A DNA stretch of 64,000 bases, taken from Apophysomyces variabilis (Eukaryota > Mucoromycota > Mucoromycetes > Mucorales > Mucoraceae). The stretch is taken from contig MZZL01000405.1 in the NCBI GenBank assembly GCA_002749535.1, forward strand, positions 62,001 to 126,000, written 5' to 3'. Each line of letters begins with the position of its first letter. Position 1 is the first letter of the stretch. Below are positions 1 to 10,450 of this stretch, piece by piece. The notes beneath the pieces were generated by a model. The model was given only the letters and a program-made list of their open reading frames with translations. It was not told the origin of the DNA and did not search any database. The position numbers and the translations under genes were made by a program.

Positions 1-1306
1 GTAAAACTGAAGCTGACACCGGATTCTGCGAATCCGCGTTAGCGGCATATAGCGTGAGGTATTCTTTATGCCTCCATATCATCTGTTTTTTATCGCCTGT
101 GTCAGGTAATCCTAGCCCCTAAGTTCACTATCAACATCTTGCATTGTAAAACATACTGCATACCCGTAATATCTCTCTCAGATCCTTGTCTTTAAGTATA
201 CCATAGACAAGCTTCGTAGGCTTTTTAGGCGGGATATGCCTACGTCCCGGCATTTAGGATACGATGAATCTATTTCGTTAAAATCTTCGCACTTACGCAA
301 ATGAAGGCTCATTCCGGGCCTACGCACAAGTTAATTTACCTGTTTTCCCTACCACTAACAGAAAGTATACTAACCAATCCAGTTACAGATGAATCACCCT
401 TCAGACAGCGGTCCAAATGTGCATTTAAAATTGCGAATTTCATTGATTTTCCACAGACAGCACACTCAACCTCACGGTCGCTTGTTAAGGTATCGTTTAC
501 CATGGGCTGCGGAGGAGGAGCAAGAGGAGGCTGCGGAACTATTGGAACATTTGGTACATTTGCGGCATTTATAGCATCTGCAGTATTTGCAGCCATCTTG
601 CGCTGTTCCAGTCTCCCGGAACGCCTGCGACCTACTTCCTGGTTGACTTGGGTTGGCGTAGCCGATGTGGACATGGATGAACCTGCGTAAACCGGTGTCT
701 GCGGCCCTATATGCATTGGTGTGGGTGGGCCTGTATATATCGGTGTATGTGGAGTTGCATAGACTGGCGCTTGTGAGCCTGCATATGCTGGATATTGTGC
801 AGGAGCGTATCCTGGTATGGGTTGTCCTACATATACCGGTGCTTGCAAAGTCGGATCGAACGGCTGCTGCGTTGCTGTGTTTTCCGGGACTACCGGATTT
901 GTTGCTACTGGCCCTGTAGTTTGTGCCAATTTCGACGGTGTCTCTGATGAAGGCTGCTGCTCTTTCTTCTGATCTAACTGCAAGACCGCGGATCTGTGAA
1001 ACGAATATTATGTGTACGTTAGCTTTGTTCTTTGCTTTACCTAGCAGTTCGCCAGCTGTTGACTATGTTATCAAGCTCGTAATTATTGTGTAATTTCGAA
1101 TCGTGGGTAGAAACACGACATTTTGGACAACATGGTTCGGTGGACAGCGAACGGCGGATACATAGCGCGCAGAAGGAGTGTGAGCACGTGGTCAAAATCA
1201 TGGCTGTGGTGTAAAATTCCTTGCAGATACCACATCGCATGTGCTCGTCGAGGTCTTGCAGGAATGTATTTTGGAAATCGGAGGGATCGTCGAATTGATC
1301 AGCCAT
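1..1306 (-). CDS. RAD18: RAD18 E3 ubiquitin ligase, C-terminus cut by window edge
   Basis: Ubiquitin ligase that, with RAD6, monoubiquitinates PCNA at stalled forks and starts translesion synthesis in the nucleus. Exons read 1306-1041, 993-340, 239-164 and 118-1; the introns are 47, 100 and 45 nt and keep frame. The start MADQFDDPSDF lies just before the RING. Seen domains in order: a C3HC4 RING (CGIC, CSHSFCALC, CCPKC) at about residues 27-65, a Pro/Tyr-rich linker, a UBZ4 zinc finger (CAVC, then HLDRC) at about 264-286, and a SAP domain in the last two exons (KLVYGILKDKDLREILR spliced to GLGLPDTGDKK, ending YAANADS). This order is diagnostic for RAD18. The Rad6-binding C-terminus lies beyond position 1. 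The repeat-like linker is unusual. I am confident of the identity; the exact start is slightly less sure. Confidence 0.93.
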
Positions 1307-2132
1307 GGTAAACAAGAGGAAGGGCTTATCCCGTACATTGGCTTCAACCTCAGGACAACAGCTTAGGAAACTCCGCTTAGGCGCAGTCCAGGATGGCTGT
1401 CCATCACCAACTGCATGATCTTTCCTTTCTCCGTGTTGAGCGACCGAGCTATACATACCATAGTGCGGCACAAGGTGTAACAAGAGTAATATAGTACTTT
1501 TACTTTAAATTAACTGATTTTGCGACATGAATCACAACAGTATGCCTTGTGTATTTCCCCTATTAAAAGTTATAGCAATTGATCGATTAATGGTTAGAAA
1601 GGGTCGTTTGTATATTCCTGCCTTCAGTTATTCTTACTACAATATACCACTTACCGGTATTTTAAAATGTATAAATTAAAAATAACAGACAGTAAACAAA
1701 AAGAAAACGAACAACTTTCAAGGTTACTCTATTCCAGTCCATAAAGAAAGGCGTAATAATAACATAATATCTCTACCCTTTCATAAATCATTATTTTCTG
1801 TTTGTCCCATTTATTATATGCTCGTATAGCAATGTTTTGTTAACTTTATTTGATGCCTCTTTCATACAGCAGCAACGGTTAGTTAGTTTTTCTCCTAAGA
1901 TATCTTTGTCGGTGTAAAACAACTGGTGGAAGTCTTCTTGGTGCTGTTTCCCCCATAGATGATTTTAAACGAATGAAAAATTGCCGACACAGAGCGGCTC
2001 TTACGAGCATCTTTAAAAGTGATACCTAAACAAACATGCCTTTTGTCTTCGAATTAGCGAGGCGCTTTTCAAAATCTTATATTTAAATAGCATGTGCCAT
2101 CCTTTGAAACTGTTAGTTCTATTTCCGTTAAT
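1307..2132. other. Intergenic, RAD18 / KRE9-like gene
   Basis: About 0.8 kb between divergent RAD18 (minus) and the secreted-protein gene (plus). It should hold both promoters. It is AT-rich, and I see no coding signal, RNA gene or clear regulatory motif in it. Confidence 0.6.
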
Positions 2133-2594
2133 ATGCAATTATCGCTACCATTCGCCATAATAACATTGATCATAGGCGTACTTGCTGACCCGGGTGGTTG
2201 TACATACGGTTCTTGCTTCAATCGCTAAACTGATACCTTTTTTCCTTACAGTTATCTCGTATCCCACGGAAAATACTGTTTGGAAAGTAGGCCAGCATGT
2301 CAATGTCGTGAGTTACACAATCTCTTCTGCTTGAATTTATGAATAATGTAAAACTTATTTACTTTCTAGACGTTCAAGTCTTCGGTACCGTCCGATCAAA
2401 CCGTGGCTATATTTTTCGCAAACGATCGATCAACCCTGCTTGCCGGTGGGCCGCTTACACAGCATGTTTTCTCCTTTGTTGTTCCAGAGGGAGCAAAAAG
2501 TCCTCCTGGCAAGACTTCCTTGCTTTTGGCCGTACGACGTAAAGACTTCTATCTGCAGGCTGTAGATGGGGTCGATGTGAGAGTGGTAGCTTAA
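2133..2594 (+). CDS. Small secreted KRE9/KNH1-like domain protein
   Basis: Three exons (2133-2196, 2252-2307, 2370-2594) join in phase to a 114-aa protein. Residues 1-18 (MQLSLPFAIITLIIGVLA) form a typical signal peptide with a cleavable Ala-Asp junction. The mature part opens with ISYPTENTVWKVGQHVNV, spliced to TFKSS, followed by DQTVAIFFAND and a closing VVPEGAKSPPGKTS strand. This matches the N-terminal domain of the yeast Kre9/Knh1 cell-wall glucan-synthesis family (sP..g.vW..G....v.w, then ..VP). No GPI signal or Ser/Thr tail is present, so a soluble secreted or cell-wall protein is inferred; its function is unknown. The first donor (GTTGTA) is non-consensus, but the other junctions are ordinary. 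No single exon is long enough to stand out as an ORF. Confidence 0.75.
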
Positions 2595-3423
2595 AAAAAA
2601 GCAGCCAAACACACAGAGGATACTCCTTTCAATTTCCGCCTTTGTTTCCCTCAGATGTCAAGCACTTTGGATGCATCAACCAGCAACTTTAACTATTAGT
2701 TTCTTCATCAAAGATGATACATAAAGCGCATTGGCCATACTTTGTCCATCTTCCTGTACACTTTGAGTTGTCTTAATTTAAAGCTATCCTTGTTATATGA
2801 GCGTCACGTAAGCAACATCCAGATATAATGATACAACGTATCATACCATCAATAAGAAATGCAATCAATGTCATTGTGACTTAAGAATATGTAAATTCAT
2901 GTTTACCATTGCTGAATTGCATAAAATTTCTGTACACTTAAGGAAAGAGGACGTTTCGATTTGATATTGGTTGTAATTGCCACCACACTTACAAAGCCGC
3001 AGCACTTCAGAAATACCTAGAATTTATTTGTTGCTGTCACCAACAGGATGGTATGTACGCCTACAGATAAGTTGCGCACGCCTGTTCGTACAGTAGTGAA
3101 GGTTTAAAGGGAAGAAGTGTCTTCCACGCAAGGCGGAGATTCTACTGAGGTGAGCGGAAATTCAAGCAACATGTGCAAAACAGCTAGGAGTTGCCGTTCT
3201 CCATTGATCTATAGTTGTGAAAGCTATATAACCGATGTGCAATGAGTAATCGTAGCGATCAACAACCTCCAAGACGCGGTATATTATTATCTGTAGCAAA
3301 ACTATGCCTCCCTGACTAAGCATGAATTTGCCTCCTAAAAGCCGTTGTTGATTTACTTCTTGATTTCAGCAAGTGTCATGTCATAAGTCAAGTGTACTTA
3401 AACTGATTAACAATGCATTGCAG
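2595..3423. other. Intergenic plus unresolved REV7 5' end
   Basis: Downstream of the KRE9-like gene and upstream of the first REV7 exon I can read. A TATA-like CTATATAACC lies near 3223. Possible REV7 starts are ATG at 3242 (MSNRSDQQPPRR) or 3322 (MNLPPKS). Both could splice in phase to the exon beginning at 3424, and neither is proven. Nothing else is visible. Confidence 0.5.
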
Positions 3424-4241
3424 TGCACGTATGGATCGTTCAAATATTGTATCATCGAGAGCTGTATCCACGCGGTAACACATTACAAATATGCTTTCCA
3501 AGGATTACCCATTAAATATGTGGAACGGCAGACATCTTTGAATTACGGAAAAAATATGAAGTACCCGTATACATGTCAAAACATTCAGGAGTCAACGACT
3601 ACATTAGGAAGTTTGTTCTTTCCGTAAAACCCGTCTTAGAACGTGTAGGCAAATGAAATTGTGGGGCCTCTCTTTTTGCTAAGTATCCACAAGGGTGATT
3701 GCCAATCCATAGCTGTCGTAGTCACGTCCTCGCAGCATAAACCATTGGAACGTTTCGTTTTGGAGATTGATTCCGTGATACGACATGTTCCTGCAACTAT
3801 CGATGACATCCTAGCTAGGTGCGCACATAGAAAAATCATAGTGACTTGACTGGAAATACATTCCTGTTGATTATATTAGTGAATCGACCGAGACTCTAGC
3901 TGGTCTACAGCAACATTTACGTGCATGTTTGCTGAAGATGAATGCATGCCACTCATTGCTCTCTCCAAATCCTCCGGGCAGTCTCTTTTCGCTAACCATG
4001 GATTTAACAGACGATTCAGATTTCTTACAACAAGAGGTAAAAAAAAACCTGTTTTTCTCTCAAACACATTGAACTCCTGTCTGCTTAGGAAACCAATCGT
4101 TGGGTACCTGCCGAACCATCGCACGAAGCAAAAGCTTTTGCAGGCTCTACCTTGGTGCCACTGAAAACAATTTCTATGGATTTGTTTCGGGTAAAATCTT
4201 ATGAAGAATGGATCAAGGACGTTCATTCTTGGTGCTGCTAG
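3424..4241 (+). CDS. REV7: REV7/MAD2B HORMA protein (5' end unresolved)
   Basis: Accessory subunit of DNA polymerase zeta, a HORMA-domain protein that binds REV3 and REV1 in translesion synthesis. Exons 3424-3474, 3532-3644, 3694-3818, 3880-4036 and 4089-4241 join in phase with introns of about 49-61 nt. Landmarks in order: QILYHRELYPRDIFELRKK, YEVPVYMSKHSG, SVKPVLER spliced to GDCQSIAVVV, HKPLERFVLEID, LLKMNACHSLLSPNPPG, then VPLKTISMDLFRVKSYEEW near the C-terminus, which corresponds to the HORMA safety belt. About 198 residues are readable against 211 in human MAD2L2, so only a short N-terminal piece is missing. The PLERFVLEI motif separates REV7 from MAD2. It lies about 2.1 kb beyond the RAD18 start. 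Confidence 0.9.
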
Positions 4242-4414
4242 ATTAATACGTACGTGGTGGAAGCCATCAAGAAAGGAAAGCAGCCTGCCAGATGAAAGAG
4301 GCATCGGGTGATCTGTACAATCGTTTATTTTTTTATGGTATAGATAGACAAGAAAACAAAGTTTAGAGAAGGGATGTGTATGTATATGATGAGTGATCAA
4401 ATGTGGGAGAGATG

Positions 4415-6908
4415 TTACTTGCTGAGACCGGTGCCAAGATAGCTCCAGAAACCACGGGACGTGCCTTGCATCAAATCGTGTATATTAATAATGTTTCGAA
4501 TCATTTCACGTAAGCTCCAAAAACCAATTCGCTTTAGCCGTCTATTTCGCTCCTGTTGGTCCATCGTCAGGTCAACGAAACCTTTACCAAGTTGCTCACT
4601 GATATGGTCAATAAGCGTCGAATCATATGCTGACCAAGATCCATCAAAGTTGCTGAGGTCCATAACTATGCGGCATTTAATGGGCACAATTGTCTTGTTG
4701 CGATTGATATAAGCGACCACGGGTCTCACCATCGCATTGCTCACATAGCTAAGTTCTGGCGCTTTCAAAGGGACTGATGCTTTTGTGTCTTTGAAACGAA
4801 AGTCGATATCCATCACAAATTTTTTGTTCACATCACGCTTTGGTGGCGGCTGGGCATTTTTAGTACCACCACCAACCACCAGCAGCTCGTCACTATTACC
4901 AGCACCAAGCATCACCGGCTGTGGTAGCTCAATGCGGTCTGTTAATTCGTACACCAATTGCCGTAGTAATTCTGTAGAGTCTGCTTCGGAAGCCTCTTTT
5001 GGAATGTAAATATCCGCCGAGATATCTAGTTTTCCGGAAGTGATCCATCCAGGCGGACCCTCCAGACCGCGGTTAATATGATCAATATTCACACCATCAA
5101 TGCGTAAACGTGACTAATCACAGCAGCATCATGGGGTCAGCTCAGCAAAACACTTTTTTCGTTTACCGAGAATCAACTAACCTTCCGTTTATAGCCTTTC
5201 TTTTTCATGTCATTGTCAGTCATAACACCAAACCGTTCGTTCTCTCCTCCGATCACCACACCGTTCGGATCTGGTTTGTTAAATGGGGAATAATGATAGA
5301 TGTCATGGCTTCTAAATCCGCTCCTTTTCGAGTCGATATGACCTGATTGCTCGAGGACACTCTTCTCAAGTTGCGGAGTATGTACACTGAATAAACACTT
5401 GTCAAAGGCACCGACAATGGAAGTAGCGCATAAGAAGTCGTAAAATAGCCTAGAACCAAACAGCTATAAGATTTCTCTCATACTCAAGTTTAGCTTCTCT
5501 TCTGATGCCTACCATTGTTTTCGGAAGCGATCTAGTTGTGCCTGAAAAATGGATACGGGATAAGGACGGAATCCGTTCGGCTGATAAACTGTCACAAGCA
5601 GATCTTCCAATGTCAGCTTTTCCAATTCGAAGTCACCAGGCGTGTATTTATGGCGGGCTGCTACGGGATCCCATGGAACATTTGGGTCCCAACGCACATG
5701 TCTTCGATCCACAACGCCACGGACACCCATAACATCGGCACTTTTGACAAGGCCTTTACCATCCATCCAACGCAATAAGCTGAGTGATACATCTACCCGC
5801 TCTAACGTCAAATCGAACCACATCCACTGCTTCAGCACCTCATTGTCCTTCTCATCGTCATCGAAAACGACGCCCGCCAGCGGATCCTCGTCTAAACTGA
5901 GGCGATTAACCATATCTGAGTATTCATTCATTGGTCCTCCGGTGCTGATCAGGGCAGCATGACGCTCGAATTTCTCTTTTTCTGATCTAGGCATACGGTA
6001 GATCCGCACATTAGTAAACCGTATCTTTCCATCTTTCCATTTCGGAACAATTGCCGTATCGAATACAACAGTAGCACCCGTGGCAGATGTCAAGTACTGC
6101 CCTATACGATAGGCGATCCATTCTTCAAAAAGACATAAGCATGCGACATGTTTAAAAGATCAGACACGCCGCCACTCTTCTTACCCTGAAATTGCAAAGA
6201 ATTGGCTGTCCAGAGAATCAGACTGACAAAACTTGTAGTTCCCACTAACAGCCACACTGTATGACCAAGAAAAAGCCAGGAAAACAGCGCGGTCAGATCA
6301 TTTAATGTCCATGGACGCATTTGGCGCATGAGCGGGTACTTGATCCGAACTTTCAGTCGATCAAGAAATCCGCGTGCCTGTGCTAGTAGCTCATCTTTAC
6401 TAGGTCGATGTGGCATATGTGGCATGTGCGGCATGGATTGAGGAGTATGGCTCGTATGCATCCTTCGGATACACATAGCGTCGCGCAATCGAATCGAAGG
6501 AACGTGCCGTCTTTTCAGGTCGTATCTATTACTGTCTTCAACGCATCGTCGTATATGTCGTTTCAAGTTTTTTATCAAGTACGTGAACTGAGCTTTTCCG
6601 CAAGGATAATGATGGCTGGCTTGTTCAAGCACTGCCACCGTTGCCGCGACCCAAGTTGTTCCTATGGGTTTTGTTGTTAACGAAGGTTTTGTTGCTGGTG
6701 TATTAAGCCAGGGAGTGGAAGTCGTAGGAGGAGAAGACGCGGAGGCGTGTTGAAACAGACCGGCTTCATGACAGCAAGTGGCATCCACATTGTATGCGAA
6801 TAAGCTCGGAGCCAGAGAACGACAAAGAAACTTTCTATTCTTTGGACGGTCAAAATGAAACTGCCGACTCCATATTCGAACACCGGAGCGTCTCAACAAC
6901 GATGCCAT
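4415..6908 (-). CDS. MDM31/MDM32 family mitochondrial inner-membrane protein
   Basis: Mdm31/Mdm32 proteins span the inner mitochondrial membrane and affect mitochondrial shape, mtDNA nucleoids and cardiolipin homeostasis. Exons 6908-6185, 6122-5513, 5449-5182 and 5113-4415 join in phase to 766 aa. The N-terminus is Arg-rich and poor in acidic residues (MASLLRRSGVRIWSRQFHF), fitting a presequence. A hydrophobic stretch, LTALFSWLFLGHTVWLLVG, precedes the family core: LQFQ spliced to EWIAYRIGQYLTSATG, VVFDTAIVPKWKDGKIRF, QAQLDRFRKQW spliced to LFYDFLCATSIVGAFD, then RLRIDGVNIDHINRG and GPPGWITSGKLDISADIYI. The end FWSYLGTGLSK is also family-like. MDM31 versus MDM32 cannot be decided here. A small Met-Pro-His triplet repeat precedes the membrane segment. 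The first about 170 residues are poorly conserved and the start is less certain. Confidence 0.88.
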
Positions 6909-7536
6909 TGAAAGCGTTTTCAGCTATTTTACGCCAAGGCTTATGTGTTCGCTGGCAGTTGAATGACAACGAAAGAAAAAAAACCAGGAATTATCCGGAC
7001 ACGACAAAAACTCTGTCGTGCATGGGACTTTCCTTCAATTTATGGCCCGATGAGGTTAAAATTTTTTTTTTCTTTGGGCCTATGAACACCGCAACGAGTC
7101 AATTCCCATAAGAGGACGATTCCCCCCGCAATGACAGTAACAAACAAAAAGGGGACATTCAAGATCCCACGTCCCTACCGTCTCCCCACTTTTAACTTAA
7201 AGAGTTAATAATAGTTGACGATCCTTAATCAAGTGGGTTGGGTTCTACGTCAGAAAAGTTGATATGGTCGCTGTATATTATTATATTCCTTTTTCTCCAT
7301 TTGGCACTTATCCAAACACCTTTATACGCACGTAAGTACATCCGCTTAGCGTAGTAGCATTGCTATGGCGGTGTCAAAGGGTTAAACAGACACATGTATG
7401 TCTCAACTCGAAGTTCTACAATATAACAATGGATATCATTTGTTCGCGTCAAGCTCAGCTTTCGGGCTGCACAAACTGAATTTTTTTTTAAAAACGCAAC
7501 ATGGAGCAATGCATACTCTAAAAGTATCCTATTTTT
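6909..7536. other. Intergenic, MDM31 promoter / KY gene 3' side
   Basis: About 630 nt upstream of the minus-strand MDM31-like gene and downstream of the KY-like gene. A T8-9 tract lies near 7062. I see no coding exon or RNA gene. Confidence 0.55.
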
Positions 7537-10211
7537 TCATGCACAACATTCCCAACTGGCAACTACAGACCATCCTCCAGCATGGTGTAATAAACATATG
7601 AGTGACCAAATGCCCACTTCAGATAATGTAACACTGCCATCGTACGTATAGTCCTGCGGATAGTACATCAATTTGAACAGCCGTCCGCTTGGACTTCGGA
7701 TAGCCAACTTGTGGTGCACCGTGCTCGCGTTGTGGACACGAAAGTTATATGTCTGCAGAGGGAAGAGATGATAGCACTGTGGTTCTTGCACATAAAATTC
7801 ATAATGACTCATATGAAGCTGCACGAATTCTAACGGCCGGCTCTCTCCCGTATGCGTCAATTGAAAATATAATGCCAACGGGTAGTAGCTGCTATTGACT
7901 TTGTCCTGAGAATGGTGACGGTGTTGGTACTGTTGCCGTGGACGGATACGTGGACCTGCATAAATCTTGAGCCACCCCATGACATGATTGGGCGGAAGGA
8001 CAGCTTTGATCTTGCACACAGTTTCGGTATTGCCATCGATCTGAAGCATCTGACATTGCGCCAAGCCGCGCTGGGTAACACTCCCCGAATCCGAGCGTGC
8101 TTCAACTTCAGCATAGCACATAATGTCCGGTTCGACGCGGATAGTGAGATGACACACTTGATCATCTACTAGCTCTAGCGTACCGGCATTAAAATGAATC
8201 ACTTGCATCTTGTGCCTGAAGAAGGGCGTCAAGACATGAGGGAGGGCAAAGAAAGTGCCGACACTAATAGATGGCTCGAGAAATTGATCGACACGATTTT
8301 GAGGGAAATGGGTATAGATAAAATCGGAAGGTTTTGTTAGAAACCAGTGTGGTTCCATCTTCTTTTCATTCTGAGAGTGAAAAGGTGATGCCAGCCAACA
8401 GTCCACAAAGCGATATTCACCATCCACCTTGACTGTAGACAAAAATTAGACAGAACCAGGTTTTAGTTTGGCTTGTGTGTGTAGAACTCTTTTTCTTTTT
8501 GACCATTCAATACCTGCACACCACGCATGATTATTGCTTAATGAACCATCAGCAAGGATTGCATTATCAAAGGTATCTTTTGGTCTTCGCAAATAACCAT
8601 TTATAACTCTTGCTTCCTCGAATCCAGCGGCCATCGCCATTTCACAGAAAAGCGTTGCTATTCCTAAAGAGGATGTACAGCAACGGGACGAAAGCACCTC
8701 TTCAGCAGAAAACTGCACCTCTTCGATATGATCCCTTTGTTTCCCTTCGTAGGACAGTCTCGCTTTCTCACAAGAATCTGACACAGGACCATGGCTAATA
8801 GCAATGTTCTGTATTAGCCAAATGAAAATGGATCGTATCTTATGCAGATCTCGACGGTAGGGTCTCACAAGGAACTTTTGAGCAAGAACTTCCGGGGTTA
8901 GCATCGGTCCTCGTTGCTTGACGTTTGCAGCGTACATGTCGATCTGCTCAAAATCTGTTTCCGAAAATTCCAAGCCGGCAGAATCCGCTACGTTCACTGC
9001 ATGGCTAAACGTTTTCCGCACAAGTGTTATCCAACTCGCCAGCACTCCATTGTAGAATATGTTTCTTACCTAAGAATAAGGAAAGGGTTTCTTATGATGG
9101 CCGTGTTGCTTTCTAATACAGGTGTCTTGGGCCGTTCCACGCTGCATATTCGTTCAGCTGCATATTTTACCTTGGCTGTACTTTCGATCTTTGTACGCTG
9201 TGGCTGCAGCCAACCCCGCAACTTGCGACTGAACGTCCGACGCATGGGCGCCACGTCGTTTCCAGATCGGGGATTCCAAAATGTCGCTGCCGGTGCATAA
9301 GTCGGAGATTCAGGTTCCTGCATTGGTCCATGATCTTCTTCTGCTTGTGTCTGTTGATCCGTTGACCATTCATCACGATTGACACATGGCCGAGCTGATA
9401 CAACTCGTCTCAATTTAGGAGTGGATCGACGCGTTAGTTTGTCTTTTGAAGCTGCTAGTGGTTTCTCCTGACCTAAGTGTTCCCCTAAAGAGTTGCTTCG
9501 AGTCCTAGTCAATCTGGAATCTTTATTGGACCCTGTAGTGCTACTTTTCGTATTGGATGTTTTTGTCTTGGCCAATGACGATAATGAAGTAGCGGAGGAA
9601 CTGATATCAGAAACCGAAGATTTAAAGAAATGGGCGCTGTTATCGACGGATGAATAGAGGGATGGGTTAGAAGCAGCCGAAAGAGGCGAATGGAGAATAA
9701 GACGGTCATGTCTTGTCCTATCTGCAATTTTCCATCCTTCCTCACGCTTTTTGATCTTTTCCGGCAGTGGCTGTAATGGTTCAGGCAGAGTAGAAGGCAC
9801 TGGCTTTCGCCGCACCTGGATGGCCTTGGTTTTCATCTGCCTGCTAACAACAGGTTCACTACATGTTTCAGGACATTCTTTCGGAAAGCGTTGTCGCTCC
9901 ATGCATCTCATTGCGCTGTTTTTGCTAGGGTCAACTGTGCTTAATTCATGTGTGGACAAGCGATGGCGGTCAGAAGCTGCTCGTCGTGTCTGGTTTGTCT
10001 TGGTTGGTTTTGAAATGAACATGTCGTCATACTGATCGCAGGACCTATGTCTGCTGTGAGTTGAAAAGGTCCGTTTTGGACATCGTCGAACATATCCGTA
10101 GGACGGAGTGGACACGGAAGGACAAAGTAAACGCTGTTGATGGGATTGTTGTGAGGTTACCGCCAACCAATAGGATTCCCAGCGGAACCGCTCTTCAATC
10201 AGATCGTTCAT
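7537..10211 (-). CDS. KY/Cyk3-type transglutaminase-like protein
   Basis: Three exons (10211-9070, 9004-8514, 8432-7537) join in phase to 842 aa. The first about 380 residues are basic and Ser-rich, with no clear domain. A transglutaminase-like core follows: DFEQIDMYAANV, then KIRSIFIWLIQNIA, the nucleophile region SSRCCTSSLGIATLF (Cys at about 489/490), NNHAW (His at about 540) and, after an intron, KVDGEYRFVDCW (Asp at about 555). The C-terminal half (HWFLTKPSDFIYTHFP, LKIYAGPR, ending GWSVVASWECC) is typical of the kyphoscoliosis-peptidase family, which includes yeast Cyk3 in cytokinesis. All three catalytic residues are present, so activity is possible; many fungal Cyk3 proteins have a degenerate triad. 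No SH3 domain is seen at the N-terminus, unlike yeast Cyk3, so a septation role is inference only. Confidence 0.85.
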
Positions 10212-10450
10212 AATGGAGAGAGAACAAAAAAAGACAACTTACTTTCTTTATTCAGACAAAGATGTATAATGCCACAGGATAAACTGATCCAAATATGTAA
10301 TGTTTTCCTCCTGCTCAATCGGTCATAAACCAATAACATTGTGTGATTGGTCAAAGATCACATACGCGTCTATGCACGAGAGCAACGCAACAAACAAGTA
10401 AGGGTAAAAAAAAGAGTATTTATTTCGATGCAAATTCAACCAATTGTACT

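Noticed and set aside
3876..4400. 174-codon minus-strand open frame
   Set aside because: Antisense to REV7 exons, with no recognisable domain.
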